Shown here in pieces: positions 1 through 11,790 of a stretch of 64,000 bases of DNA; the first letter of the stretch is position 1; every line of letters begins with the position of its first letter. The DNA lies in NCBI RefSeq assembly GCF_023343835.1, contig NC_064472.1, positions 48,627,652 through 48,691,651 on the forward strand, read 5' to 3'. Both the position numbers and the translations under genes were made by a program. The DNA comes from Lagopus muta (Eukaryota > Chordata > Aves > Galliformes > Phasianidae). Below the pieces are notes generated by a model. The model worked only from the letters and a program-made list of their open reading frames with translations. It had not been told where the DNA came from and made no database searches.

Positions 1-385
1 AGGTCTCCCCTGAGCCTCCTCTTCTCCAAACTGAACAATCCCAGTTTTTTCAGCTGCTCCTCATAAGACTTGTGCTCCAGACCCCTCACCAGTTTTGTTG
101 CCCTTCTCTGGACATGTTCCAGAGACTCAATGAGGTGTAGTGAGGGTCCCAAAGCTGAATGCAGCACTCAATATGTGGCCTCACCAGAGCTGAATACAAA
201 GGGAAGATCACCTCCATGCTCCTGCTAACTTGGCTGTTTCTGGTACAAGCCAGGATGCTGCTGGGCTCCTTGTCCACCTGGGCGTACCACTGGCGCATGT
301 TCAGCAGAGTGCTGACCACCACCCCCAGGACCTTTTCCACTAGTGACCATTCCAGCCTGTAGCATTACATGGGATAGTTGTGTGC
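1..385 (-). mobile_element. CR1 LINE fragment, ORF2 C-terminal region
   Basis: Non-LTR retrotransposon remnant read on the minus strand and cut by the left edge of the window. Between about 340 and 86 the minus strand reads like the end of CR1 ORF2 after the reverse transcriptase: the run NSILACTRN-like SSILACTRN, then SRSMEVIFPLYSALVRPH, is a hallmark of this region in avian CR1. No 3' tail is present here; it would lie to the left. The frame is short and lacks the catalytic domains, so it is a dead copy. The right boundary is approximate because similarity fades at about 361-385. Confidence 0.85.
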
Positions 386-2033
386 AAGATGACAGCTATG
401 TCAGTAAATCCTTTCTGCTATTACAGTTAGATGTCTGAAGGTTTTTAGTAAGAAAAAGCATCCCTCCCACTTTTCTTTCACTTGACATAGCCATGTTTCC
501 AATCCTAAGTGTATATCAAGATATAGAAATAAACAAAAAAAATGTTGTTTCATAAAAGAGTGTTTGCGTGATCATTTGGTTGGGAACTATTAACGAATTA
601 CACACGTGATACATGCGTCAGGCAAGGGGGCTTGTCTAGGTTATATTTAAGGGTCCTGCTCAGTGGTTTTATGATTCTAAAATGCGTGAGAAAATATATG
701 ACTGTCTGGAGGTGGTATTTGATGTGAGGTGGTATTTGATGTGCAAAGCAAGAATCTCCATGCCCATACTTGAATATGCACGCCATGTTAGCTGGTGTAC
801 AGATAATTTATTTGAAAATTCAAAGAAACTATAGTGCATTAATCTCAACTGAAGATAATGAATTACTGAGACTATTAATCACCTATAATGTTTTTCTACT
901 CACGAGACTTCTGAGTACTTTGAACACAAGCAAACCGGGAGAGGGATTTTTTTTAATCTTTTTCTTAAAAACTTCCCCCTCCCCATCCCCTCTGCCAAAA
1001 AGGCAAGCTATAAGGGGAAATACTTGAAGATTTTAAAAGTACAGAGGGCATGGTAATATTCAAAAAAAGAGCAGGTAACAAATTGTTCAATTAATTTGAT
1101 ATAAATTCTGTCAAGTATCTGTCAACAGAGCTTTTTTGAGGTACTTCTGTTAGCTGAAGAATTTTGAAAGCACTGCATAAAGTATGTATGAAACATGGAT
1201 GAGAGAGTTCCTAACAGCATTTCAGAACTATGCAGAGAAGCATTTCCTGCACGATTAGTATTTTGTCTGCAGTCATTATGTTCATTAACAGTTTAAGAGG
1301 TTATACAAGATCTCAGTGGGATAGAATTAACTTTTTTCATGGCACCCTGTATAGTGTTATATGTTGGATTTGTGAATAAAACAGTCCTGCTAGCACCACA
1401 GGGCTTTGGCTGCTTCTGAATAGTGCTCGCAGAGTGTGAAGACTCTATTTCTTGCTCTGAGCAAGTAGTCTGGGAAGGAACATAGCTGAGATGGCTTACC
1501 CAAACGGGACAGAGGGATATTCCATTCCATTTAACTTCATGTTCAGCATTAACAACCAAGGGATTTAATCTTTCAAGTTATCTTTCAAAGATAGTAATCT
1601 TTCAAAGGAGACTTGCTAGGGCATGGCTCTGCTTGTGGGAGATGGAGAGCAATTGCCTTTGTATCTTTTGTTTGATTTCCTGGGTTGTTTCGTTTTGTTT
1701 TCTTTATTTCTGGGTTGTTTGGTTTTCTTTATTTGTTTCTTTGTTTTTTTCCATCTTTTCTTCACTTATTTTCATTGTTGGTCTTCCTGTTCTCTCCTGT
1801 CTCTCAGGGGATGGAGCCAGTTCTGCTGGCTGAGTTCAATCCACATCAGAAATAAAACATAGATTCACTATCAGTAAAACTAGAGGTAGTACTAAGAATT
1901 GTGACATAATGACAAATGAAGGCAGGAGAGTCAGAAAAAAGTGTCATATGAATTACCAATTAATTTTTGAAGTACAGAAAAGAATACATTTTTTTTTTCT
2001 TCAAATTTACATTAAGACAAATTTATTCATGGA
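386..2033. other. No gene seen; unique AT-rich sequence
   Basis: I see no coding frame with family resemblance and no recognisable dispersed repeat. There are short T- and pyrimidine-rich runs near 945-1000 and a T-rich, TTTG-like low-complexity stretch at about 1670-1790, which creates hydrophobic-looking translations without meaning. Confidence 0.5.
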
Positions 2034-2497
2034 GTCACAGAATCACTATGTTTGGAAAAGAGCTCTAAGATCATCACCTAGTTGCCCAACCGTCCACCTA
2101 TCTCCACCGTATCCTTCAGTGCCATGTCCCTCAGTGCCACTTTCATACACAGCACCTCCAGAGACGGTGACTCAACCACCAGGTTGGGCAGCCTGTTCCA
2201 ATGAATTATTGCTCTTTTTGAGAATAAATTTTTCCTGATATTCAGCCTGAATCTCCCCTAGTGAGACTTGGGTCCATTCCCTCTCATCCTATTACTAGTT
2301 ACCTGGGAAAAAAATCCAACCTCCACCTCCCCACAACCTCCTTTCAGGTAGTTGTAGGGATCTATCGATAAGCTCTTCCTTGAGCCTCCTCCAGACTGAA
2401 AAATAATAGTTCCCTCAGCCACTCCTTACAGGATTGTGCTCCAGACTCTTCACAGCTTCTTTACTCTTCTCTGGACATGCTCCAGAGACTCAATGTC
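2034..2497 (-). mobile_element. CR1 LINE 3' fragment
   Basis: Read on the plus strand this begins with a degenerate tail complement (GGAGTCACAGAATCACTATG), then the antisense CR1 3' UTR (TCATCACCTAG, GACGGTGACTCAACCACC, GGGCAGCCTGTTCCAATG). It continues into the antisense end of ORF2 (GGACATGCTCCAGAGACTCAATG). The element therefore points left and is truncated at its 5' end near 2497. It is an old copy with many small changes. Confidence 0.85.
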
Positions 2498-5400
2498 TTT
2501 ATTGTCTTTATCTGTGCATATGCCTCTTTTTTTTAATGTCTCTCAATTTTGTGAATCTCTATGAATTCTTCATTGGATAAATGTCTTCAGAAATGTTAAT
2601 TGAATATGTTAGTAATTTTTCACTCTAGAAGATGACAGGTTGAAAACCAGTAGAAACTCAGGTGGCAAAATATCTTTTGATTATGGCAGTATGACACTAT
2701 CATTTTCTTACTTTTTTAATCCTCACAAACCAAGGATCTCTCATAATTAATCCAACCTCCTTTGTCAAATTTTCAAGTAATAAATAGCTTCTAATTTCTA
2801 CTCGCTAGTGCACATTTTATTCTACCTCCTCTACCCATCTGTTATATTGATATTTTAATTTACAGAATGCATTTCAGCACTCTGTCAGGATTAGGTTTTA
2901 GCCAATTCTGTCATTAATTTGTAGCATTATGGTTTTCAGTCATTTGATGAGCATTTTGAAAAGAACACCAGGATGCAGTCCCTGTAATTCAGCTGCCTTC
3001 AGACAGTTCCAACACTTTATCACATACTCTGGGGGACTGAGCAAAGGGCTGAGGGCTGATGGGTATAGTAGGGCCCAGTGGAGCAGCAGCTGCAGACCAC
3101 GTAGGTATTTTAGCTGCTGTATGTTGTCCCATGTTTAGACAACTGAATGTCTAACTGACTACTATGGAATGTCTTCAGAAATACTTTTGCCTATCAGTAA
3201 TCCATTGAGAAACAATATGCTTTCTTTTGTAAAATCCTACCTGTTCCATTATGTTTACTATGAATGCTCCGTATGTCTGCTATTCCTCAGCTTATTCTTC
3301 TCGATGTTTTTGTCTTTCTTTACTCAGAACAGCAGAATTCTGTGCAGCTATGCCACTGTTGTGAAAGTTAGCAAACCTAATGTGCATCATAAATTACAGT
3401 ATTTCTGAAGCTGCTCCATGTAGCAAGGTATTTCAACACCGCAACCAGGCAAGTTACAAGCCTGTGGTGCTATCAGAGTTCTGTGGAGACCTGGGCACAA
3501 GGGACCACAGAGATTTCCCGTGACAGTATAGGGCAGCAGCTCAGAAGCTGTGGCCAGGCATAACTTTTATGCACAGACTAACAGCATTATTTTCAACTGT
3601 CTTTCTTACATAAATGAATGTGTGTGTCTAGTCATCTGGCTTTTTCTATTAACTAGGTCTTTCCAGTTCCCCAAGGATTTACCAGTAGGCAGTTGGAGAA
3701 TGCCACCTTCCTTCCACTCTTTCAGCTGAAGTAAAAACTCAGACCTCTCAGAACACTGCCCATTACTGTGGTGAAGCGAATTCTCTTATTGCAAAAGGAG
3801 AATGGTGTAAATGCCAGAAATAAGCTTTAATTCTCTTAAACTTTTTAATAATACCTTTTTAATAATCTAGGCAAGACTATATATGTATATAGCTAGGGAG
3901 ACTATAAACCTTTTTTTTTTTTTTTTCAAGATAATAAACTGTTGTTTTGTTGTTGTTGTCGATTGTTTTGTTTTTGTTTTCTGATATTTGAACAAATTTT
4001 GTATGACCATAATGAATGACAAGTGAGAAGCATAAAAATTGCAGGCTGCTTCTGTTCAATGCAAGGTTTTTGACACTGGATGTCACTATTGTTTCATGCA
4101 AGGGAAGATGTTAACTACTTGCTGTAGAAGTAGAATGAGCTATTACATGACTGAGCATCTTCATCAGCTTTGAAGTCTTCAATGCATTAACTTAAGAAAG
4201 AGGATATAGCTAATAGTGCATTTCTTTATTATTACTGCCTACATCTCATGAGATTAGAAATCATAAAGTCAGTAATGTTGAAAGCCTAAAAACTATTCAA
4301 ACTAACACGGTCTAGGAATTAAGCAGTAAAACCTCCTCCATTTATGATATTATCAAAGATTTAGTGCATATATAGAAGTCGATTTTGACATTTTTCAATG
4401 TTATGTCTGTGCATATTTGAATCAGGCACACACACTTATGACCCAAGACTAGAACTGCATTTAATTTCTAAGGTGCCAAAGAACACAAGAGATTATATTT
4501 TTAAAAAGTCATTATGATATTCTACCACAAAAAAAACCAAGAGAGAGATGAGCCTCATTTTCTAAGGCACTTTTTGTGCACTTCCTGTTCGAAAGACCTT
4601 GAAATCTGAATTGAGATGCAGTGGAAAATTGGTAATGTGAAAGTAGAAACTCATCCTGCACGTAAGGGTTATCCCTGAGGAATGGGAGATGATTTTGTTT
4701 TAAGACTGAATGGCTTAATGTCTCTGTGTGGAGGGATGAAGACTGTGTATGTATTTATCATGCTGCTAATCAAATTTTGTCTTTTCAAAATCTATATAAA
4801 TATACAGGAAGAAACATCCACAGTAAATTAATTTTGCCACCATGGGCAGTTATACTGCATAATCCTGCTAACTATGGTTATCAAGTTCCATTTTAAAGCT
4901 AATTATCTTTCTCAATCACAGAACTATGGAAAAGCTGTATAATTTTATCATATTTCATGATTGGATATCACCTACTTGCCTTCAGATAAAATTTATTTAT
5001 TATCAGTTTGGCTGCCAATTTCATCCCTCTTATAGTTAGTTTACACCACATCTGCAACATTGTCTGCAAAGTTCTGGGATCGATATTACCTTGTTCTTTC
5101 AGCTTTAGAGTATTAACTCCCATCAATTGCTTTTTATCTCAATATAAGCTAAAACAATACTGAAAAATACTAAAGAGCAGGAAGTCTGATTGCTGTAGTT
5201 ACGCAGTTGACATGTTGGTGTGTGTGCATGTATGACTGATAAGCTGTTAGGTAACATAGTAAACAGGAGACTAGCTAGTAAAAGCATTAATGAGGTTAAA
5301 ACACTGCTGTGATATTGATCTAACAGGGATGTGCAGACTGGTTACAAAAATAAGGCATTTAAGACAAACAGCACAACTTGATCACAGGAGAGTGAAAAGA

Positions 5401-6624
5401 ACTGAAGGCTGAGCGCCTGCTTCATATACAGAGAGGATACTGATTAGATAAACAGGTGATAGAAAACAGTATCTAATAAAGAGGTGAAAGGTACCGTAAA
5501 TTCTATATAAAGGAAAGCTGTACACTTGGATTGGGTTGTTGGATGCCATTACACACTGTTTGTTCACCAACACTCATTATTATTGTTGGTACTTCTGTAA
5601 CTACCTGAAAAAAATCAGGGCTTGGATAGATTGCGTGGCTGAATGTTATGTAAAATCCTTACTGACAGACAGGAAAACACTCAGCAATGAATATTAATAC
5701 TGTGTGCAATATGAAAGTCCACCTCTGAAATACCCAAGTCAAGGTCCCAGAATTCCTAGCAGAAGCCACTGGGAGTCAGAAGTTCCTTTGTAGAGAGGTT
5801 ACCTTGAAGCTCTTGCTTTCGTCTGTGTTATCTGGAAGTCTATTTTGCAGCTTCACTTCTTTTTTCCTTGCTCTTTTTCTATTCATACAGAGAACTTCAG
5901 AAACTCAATGGAAAAGCAATTGTGACTGAAATAAATAAAAAAGAAAATAAATAAGAATATGTGCTGTTGAAGCATATGCGTACAGTAAAGACTGCAGATA
6001 AGTGATAAGGCTCATAATAAATTGCACCAAAATCAAACTTAGTACAGATAATTTGTCAAAGAGAATGTGAACAGAAGTTTCCAGATCCTCCATCCATGTA
6101 GATCTGATTTAAATCAAGATACTAGGGTACTAAAGTTATTCCAACATGGAGCAGTAAGATCTCCTTATCTAGCAGAATGTATTGAGGAGAATTATAAGCT
6201 CATTAAGATAGGGACTAGAGTCAGCTGGAATTTTGAGAAGGATCTATCTGCATTTTCTCTTCTAAAAAACAAAAAAACAAAAACAAAAAAAAAACTTCTG
6301 CAATTATACAGCTGTTTTTTACTGGGGCACAACAAAGCGACTTTTTTTTTTTTTTTGGCAGAAAAACTTACACCTGCTGAATGAGACCTAAAAATCTGTG
6401 TGAGACAATCTCCTTTCTGTACTCTGTGTTCTTCTAGAGCTGGTCTCTCCAGCAACTTTTAGATACCACCTGGACTGCAGGCTCTTCATGAGGGAAATGG
6501 CAGAGAAACTATATTTAAAAGGAAAGACTGTAAGTCTTTCTTTTGAAAGCTTTTTCTATGACCTGCCTTTTAAAGAATACTATGCAGCTGCTGCACCATC
6601 TAGCATTTCTTGCCCATTTCATCT
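2498..6624. other. No gene seen; unique AT-rich sequence
   Basis: No supported coding frame or dispersed repeat. Low-complexity points are a 16-base T run at 3911-3926 followed by TTG/TTTTG-rich sequence to about 3980, A-rich runs near 6267-6295 and a T run at 6342-6357. Short frames here have no family signature. Confidence 0.5.
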
Positions 6625-6741
6625 CATCCCACCCCACCCCATCCCACCCCACCCCATCCCATCCCATCCCATCCCATCCCATCCCATCCCATCCCATCCC
6701 ATCCCATCCCATCCCATCCCATCCCATCCCATCCCATTCCA
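6625..6741. repeat. ATCCC pentanucleotide array
   Basis: A tandem repeat that begins as mixed CATCCC/ACCCC units and becomes a pure run of 16 ATCCC units from 6656 to 6735, ending with a degenerate ATTCC unit. The minus strand reads GGGAT over and over, which translates to a W-D-G-M-G pattern that is not a gene. Three-G tracts separated by two bases fit the G-quadruplex consensus. Length is probably polymorphic. Confidence 0.97.
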
Positions 6742-6845
6742 TCTGTTTCTTGAGCTGAGCTATCTCCAAGATCATATTAGCATTTGCTCAGGCGGAGTGC
6801 AGGGGCTGGGGAAAGTAGCCAACCTCTCTGCTGCCTTTTCCACAG

Positions 6846-7297
6846 AGAATCATAGAATCATAGAATCAAAGGCTTGAGTTGAAAGAGACCTTAAAGATCA
6901 CCTACTTCCAACTCCCTGCTGTGGGCAGGATTGCTAACCAGTGGATCAGGCTGTCCAGGACCCATCCAGCCTTGTGCACTTGAACACTTCCAGGGATGAA
7001 GCATCCACAGCTCTTCTAGACAGCCTGTGCCACTGCCTCGCCACCCTCAGAGTAAAGAAATTCCTCCTAATATCTAATCTAAGTCTCCCTTCTTTGAGTT
7101 TAAAGCCATTCCGCTTTGTGCTGTCACTATCTGCTCATGTAAAAGGTGGTTCTCCTTCCTGTTGATATGCTCCCTTAATGTTCTGGAAGGCCACAGTGAG
7201 ACATCTAAGTCTTGTGTCTGGTTACAGTGAGACATTTAAGTCTTCTCCATGCTGAAAAAGCCCAGCTCCCTTAGCCTTTCTTTGCAGGAAGGACATC
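6846..7297 (-). mobile_element. CR1 LINE 3' fragment with internal duplication
   Basis: Starts right after a short spacer from the ATCCC array. On the plus strand it opens with the antisense 3' tail (GAATCATAGAATCATAGAATC), followed by antisense 3' UTR and ORF2 end (AAGATCACCTACTTCCAACTC, AAATTCCTCCTAATATCTAATCT, CTCCATGCTGAAAAAGCCCAG). An internal tandem duplication with a 31-bp period is visible: CACAGTGAGACATCTAAGTC at 7192-7211 recurs as TACAGTGAGACATTTAAGTC at 7223-7242. Truncated at its 5' end near 7297. Confidence 0.92.
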
Positions 7298-9330
7298 TGA
7301 TAGATGATGAGACAGTAAGACAGAGATGGTCTTGTACTGCATGAGAACTGCTATGGAATTCCAAATGCAGAAGTGAGAAAAAAGGGAGGAAAAAGAAAAA
7401 GGATCTGAATTGATATTCACATGGGAAGCTGGCACCCATATCAGTGCATGCCACTACTGTGAAATTATGATTGACATAGCCTATCATTTATCTGAAGTTA
7501 TGGAAGCATATTTGGCCGTGTAAGCTTTTTGCATAATTTGACACAGCAAAAGTGTGTGTTATTTCTGCAACTTTTCAAGATTAGGCTGACCAAATTCTCA
7601 TCCAGCATAGCAGCTGGAAGAAAAGACAATGGATAACTTTCAGTTGTCTTCACTTTTAGCTGACTGTGTTTTATTTTTTTGTGACCATTAGAGCAAATGG
7701 TAGATTTGGTATTTCAAAAGCATTATTTTGACAAAGTTTACCTTTATTGTGTGTGACTTTCCTAATGTTGAAAATTCGGTAATTAACAAAGCTAATTATT
7801 TTGGATATACTAGTAAGTGGTAACTGAAGGCTGTCACAGTTTAGATCACTTGCATAATTTATCACATCGAATATGAGGCAAGGCAAGTGACATCATAAAA
7901 TTCTACACGAAAGTCCATAGATACCACTGTCCTTGGCCCATAGTACAGCACGCATGGTAATACATTATTATTTTGTCTCCCTATCACTTACCTCTTCAGG
8001 CATCACTATCTGATATTTGGTGATGTATTACAGATACATATGCAGTTTCATACTGACTTTGATTCACAAAAATTTACAGTGTCAAATTTTCATACATCAA
8101 AGAGCAAAATGTAAATCACTAAGGATCAGAAGTATATTCAGTACCAGTCAGAGTTCTTGCTCCTTGAAGACCAGAGGCAATTATTCCACAGAGATGAAAC
8201 TGCAACTTATAATTCAAGAATTGATGTTCCTTGTTACAAACCTCATGGTAAGGAAAGGAGGTACCCAAGAAGAACTACTCAGAACCACTGAAAGCCTGAG
8301 AGCTCTATTTATTATTTCACAAGTCTGAATAAGGAAATTAATAAAGAGCGTGTAGGAGAGACTAAAAGCATCATTTTTTTTTCCTTACACGAAAGACTGA
8401 AGCAGAGGTAAGAACAAAAACATTTGGAAAATAGTAGGACGAGGCCAGTTTTTATACTAAGCCCTGAGAAGGTAGAGAAATTGAGGGGGCTCTGGTCCTT
8501 ACACTGAAAACCTAGCAGAGATTCAAACCTTTGTCTATACAACAGGGGAGATTTGTATCTGAATCTCTCTTGCTTAGGATTAGGCGATGAAACTGGGGAG
8601 TAGAAAATTTTTGAAGCCATTATGTATTTGATGAATTATACTGTAACTTTTCTAAAGATACTGTTCTCCTGCAAAGAAGTGACTCTTTGTGGTGGGTGGG
8701 AGGAATAACTTCAGAGAGTAAGTTCCCCAACACACAGGCTGTCTATGAAGACATAAAAGAATATTCCCACACAGACAGGAGAATAGACTTTCTCTAAGAG
8801 AGAAAGCTCATGCTTAGCAATAGATCTCAATTTTAATGACAACAGTAAAAGGCTCCTCAAACAAGAAATGAAACGTCATAAAATATAATTTGTAATTTGA
8901 CTTTTCCTTCATACAGTGTTACAGAATATGAAAAGTCTACCTAATTCTAACTGAGTTACTTGCTTGTTTGAAAATGGCAGTCAGGATCCAGCTGCTTTTG
9001 CTTTTCAATTTGTTGGCTGAAATTCTGATTTGTTCGTACTGAAGACAGTATGTATGTAGAGTCATATATTATCTTGCTGGTACAGTAAGATAGCATCAGT
9101 GATTCACATTATGAAAAAAATATTTCAGGAAAAATTTAAGTAAGTGATCTGGCACTCTAACATGGAATTTAAAACAAAAAACAAACCACAAACAAATATA
9201 TGTCTTATTGTTAAATGAAAGACTTAGCCACTTATCTGCACAGTTACAGACACAGTATATAACATACACAGTATACATATAGTATATAATGCATACACTA
9301 TGTACAGACATCGTTTATGAGCAGTTGGGT
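7298..9330. other. No gene seen
   Basis: Unique AT-rich DNA with no supported gene or dispersed repeat. The end (about 9240-9310) holds several imperfect ACAGTATATA/ATACAC units, a short degenerate AT-rich tandem stretch directly left of the CR1 copy. Confidence 0.5.
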
Positions 9331-10127
9331 GGGGTCTCAAGGTCACTCCTCCTTGTTCTTGTGGGGGACTTCAACTTCCCAGGCATCTGCTGGATTTATA
9401 ATACAGCAGACAGGGAACAGTCCCGGAGGTTCCTAGAGTGTGTGGGAGATAACTTCCTGACACAGCTGGTGAAGGAGCCAATAAGCAGAAGCGAAATTCT
9501 GGAACTGCTGTTTGTTAACAAAGAAGGTCTTGTGGGGGATGTAAACGTTGGAGGCCATGTGGGGCACAGTGATCATGAAATGCTAGATCTCTCGATCCTT
9601 GTTGAACCATGGAGGGGAGTCAGCAGAAATGACACCTTGGACTTCCTGAGGGCAGAATTTAACCTCTTTAGGGCCAGGGTTGAGACCCTTTTGGACAGTG
9701 TGGGAGCACAGGAAGGCTGGGAATAGCTTAAGGAAGTAATTTTGAAGGCACAGGAGATGACCAGGCCCAAGTCATGGAAAATGAGCTGATGGGCAAGGAG
9801 AGCGGACTGGCTGAAAAAAGACTTTTGGCTGGAACTCAAGAACAAAAGTTTATGGTCTCTGGAAGAGTGGGGAAGCCTACTTCTGATGATTACAGGTATG
9901 TAGTGAAGCTGTACAGGGAGAAAATTAGAAAAGCCAAAGCCCAGCTAGAACTGAACTTGGCCACTAAGGTAAAGGAAAACAACACATATTTTTATAAATA
10001 CATCAACAGCAAGAGGAGGGCTAGGGAGAATCTCCATCCCTTGTGCAACATGGTGACCAAGGATCAGGATAAGGCTGAAGTACTTGATGCCTTCTTTGCC
10101 TCAGTCTTTAATAGTAAGACTTACTAA
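9331..10127 (+). pseudogene. CR1 ORF2 endonuclease and linker, broken
   Basis: Two open blocks: 9331-9726, which carries the end of the APE endonuclease fold (the D and N of GDFN, and the SDH of GHSDHEML, are retained), and 9774-10127, the lysine/arginine-rich linker towards the reverse transcriptase (YRYVVKLYREKIRKAKAQ, KRRARENLHPL). They are separated by a stop at 9724-9726. The frame is remnant coding sequence of a LINE, not a host gene; the first half of the endonuclease is absent. Confidence 0.85.
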
Positions 10128-10245
10128 TCCCTGGGCACACAGGCCCCTGCACCAGTAGATAGGAATGATCCTGCATGATCCATGATGAGTCGGTTTTGAA
10201 CTTGCTCCAAAAGCTGGATGCTCACAAGTCTATGGGCCAGATGGA

Positions 10246-11496
10246 TTGCAACTTAGAGTGCTCAGGGAGTTGGTGGATGTGGTTGCCAAGCCACTCTCCA
10301 CCATTCTTCAGCTGTCCTGGCTAACAGGGGATGTCCTAGCAGACTGGAGACTGGCAGATGTGACACCAATCTTCAAAAGGGGCCAAAAAGATGATCCTGG
10401 TAGCTACAGAGCTATCTGTAGTATTCCCTCAGTGCTTGGGAAGGTTATGGAATAGATATCTCAGGAGTCATCATGAACCAGTTACAGGTCAACCAGGGGA
10501 TCAGGCCCAGTCAGCATGGCTTTGTGAATGTTAGATCCTGTTTGACAAACCAGATTTCATTCTGTGACATTGTCACCCACTTAGTGGATGAAAGTAAGGC
10601 TGTAGATGTGGTCTACCTGGACTTCAGTAAAGCCTTTGACACTGACCTCCACAATATCCTTGTGGAGAAGCTGGCTGCCCACAGTTTGGATGGGCGTACA
10701 CTCCGCCGGGTGAAACACTGGCTGGATGGCCGGGACCAAAGAGTTGTGGTCACTGGAGTTAAATCAGTTGGCAGCCACTCACGAGTGGTGTCCCCCAGAG
10801 CTCAGTACTGGGGCTGCTTCTATTTAGCATCTTCATTAATGATCTTGATGAGGAGATTGAGTGCACCCTCAGTAAGTTTGCAGTTGACACCGAGTTGGGA
10901 GGGAGTGTGGATCTGCCACAGGGGAGAATGGCACTACAGAGAGACCTGGATAGATTGGATCGATGGGCCCAGGCAAACTGTAAGAGTTTCAGTAGGGCCA
11001 AGTGTCAAGTCCTGCATTTTGGTCACAACAACCCCAGGCAACCCTACAGGCTTGGGGAGGAGCGGCTGGGAAGCTGCCCGATGGAAAGGGACCTTGATGT
11101 TCTGATGGACAGTCAGCTGAATATGAGCCAGCAGCGTGCCCAGGTGACCAAAAGGCCAATGGCATCCTGACATGTATCAGGAGCGGTGTGGTGAGCAGGA
11201 CTAGGGAAGTTATACTGCCCCTGTACTTGGCACTGGTGAGGCCTCACCTCAAGTACTGTGTTCAGTTTTAGGCATCTCAATACATCAAAGACATTGAGGT
11301 GCCGGAGCAGGTCCAAAGAAGGGCAACAAGGCTTGTGAAGGGCTTGGAGAATATGGCCTATGAGGAGAGACTGAAGGAACTGGGGCTGTTAAGTGTGGGA
11401 AAAAGGAGGGTGAGGGGAGATGTTATTAATCTCTCCCAATATCTGAAAGGTGCTTACAGAGAGCAGGTCTGGTCTCTTCTCACTGGCAACAGGTGA
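10246..11496 (+). pseudogene. CR1 ORF2 reverse transcriptase, broken
   Basis: The reverse-transcriptase domain is spread over several frames: LADWRLADVTPIFKRG near 10345, SQHGFVNVRSCLTNQ near 10512, motif A YLDFSKAFD at 10614-10640 and DGRDQRVVVTG near 10725. A frame change follows near 10800; the catalytic box reads FAVD at 10877-10888 (GTT in place of GAT). A later block contains [27 protein letters not shown] split from the rest. The loss of the first catalytic aspartate plus frame breaks shows it is inactive. Confidence 0.88.
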
Positions 11497-11790
11497 CTGG
11501 ACGAGGGGAAATGGCCTCAAATTGTGCCAGGGTAAGTTTAGGTTGGATATTAGGAAACACTTCTTTACAGAAAGAGTTGTAACAAGTGGAATAGAAACAA
11601 GTGGAATACAGGAGTTGTAGCAGTGGAATAGGCTCCACAGGGATGTGGTTGAGTCACCATCTCTGAATGTATTTAAAAACCATTTGGATGTGGTGCTTGG
11701 GGACATGATTTAGCAGAGTTAGGCTGTGGTTGGACTCAACGATCTTGAAGGTCTTTTCCAACCTGAGTGATTCTATGATTCCATGATTCT

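Larger units (their letters stand above)
9331..11790 (+). mobile_element. CR1 LINE, 5'-truncated, with endonuclease and RT remnants
   Basis: The largest CR1 copy here. In order: the C-terminal part of the APE-type endonuclease (GDFNFPGICW at about 9364-9393, GHSDHEML near 9564); a linker; the RT entry motif (DDPGSYRAICS near 10390); RT palm motif A (YLDFSKAFD, 10614-10640); the position of the FADD catalytic box (10877-10888), which here reads FAVD; the ORF2 end ([10 protein letters not shown] near 11315); the 3' UTR; and the tail ATGATTCCATGATTCT ending near 11790. The frames are broken several times (for example a stop after GWE near 9725 and frame changes near 10127, 10455 and 10800), so no full ORF2 is encoded. 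The 5' part (ORF1 and the start of the endonuclease) is missing, as usual for CR1. Confidence 0.96.

Noticed and set aside
6515..6775. Minus-strand frame with W-D-G-M-G repeats
   Set aside because: It is the translation of the ATCCC tandem array.
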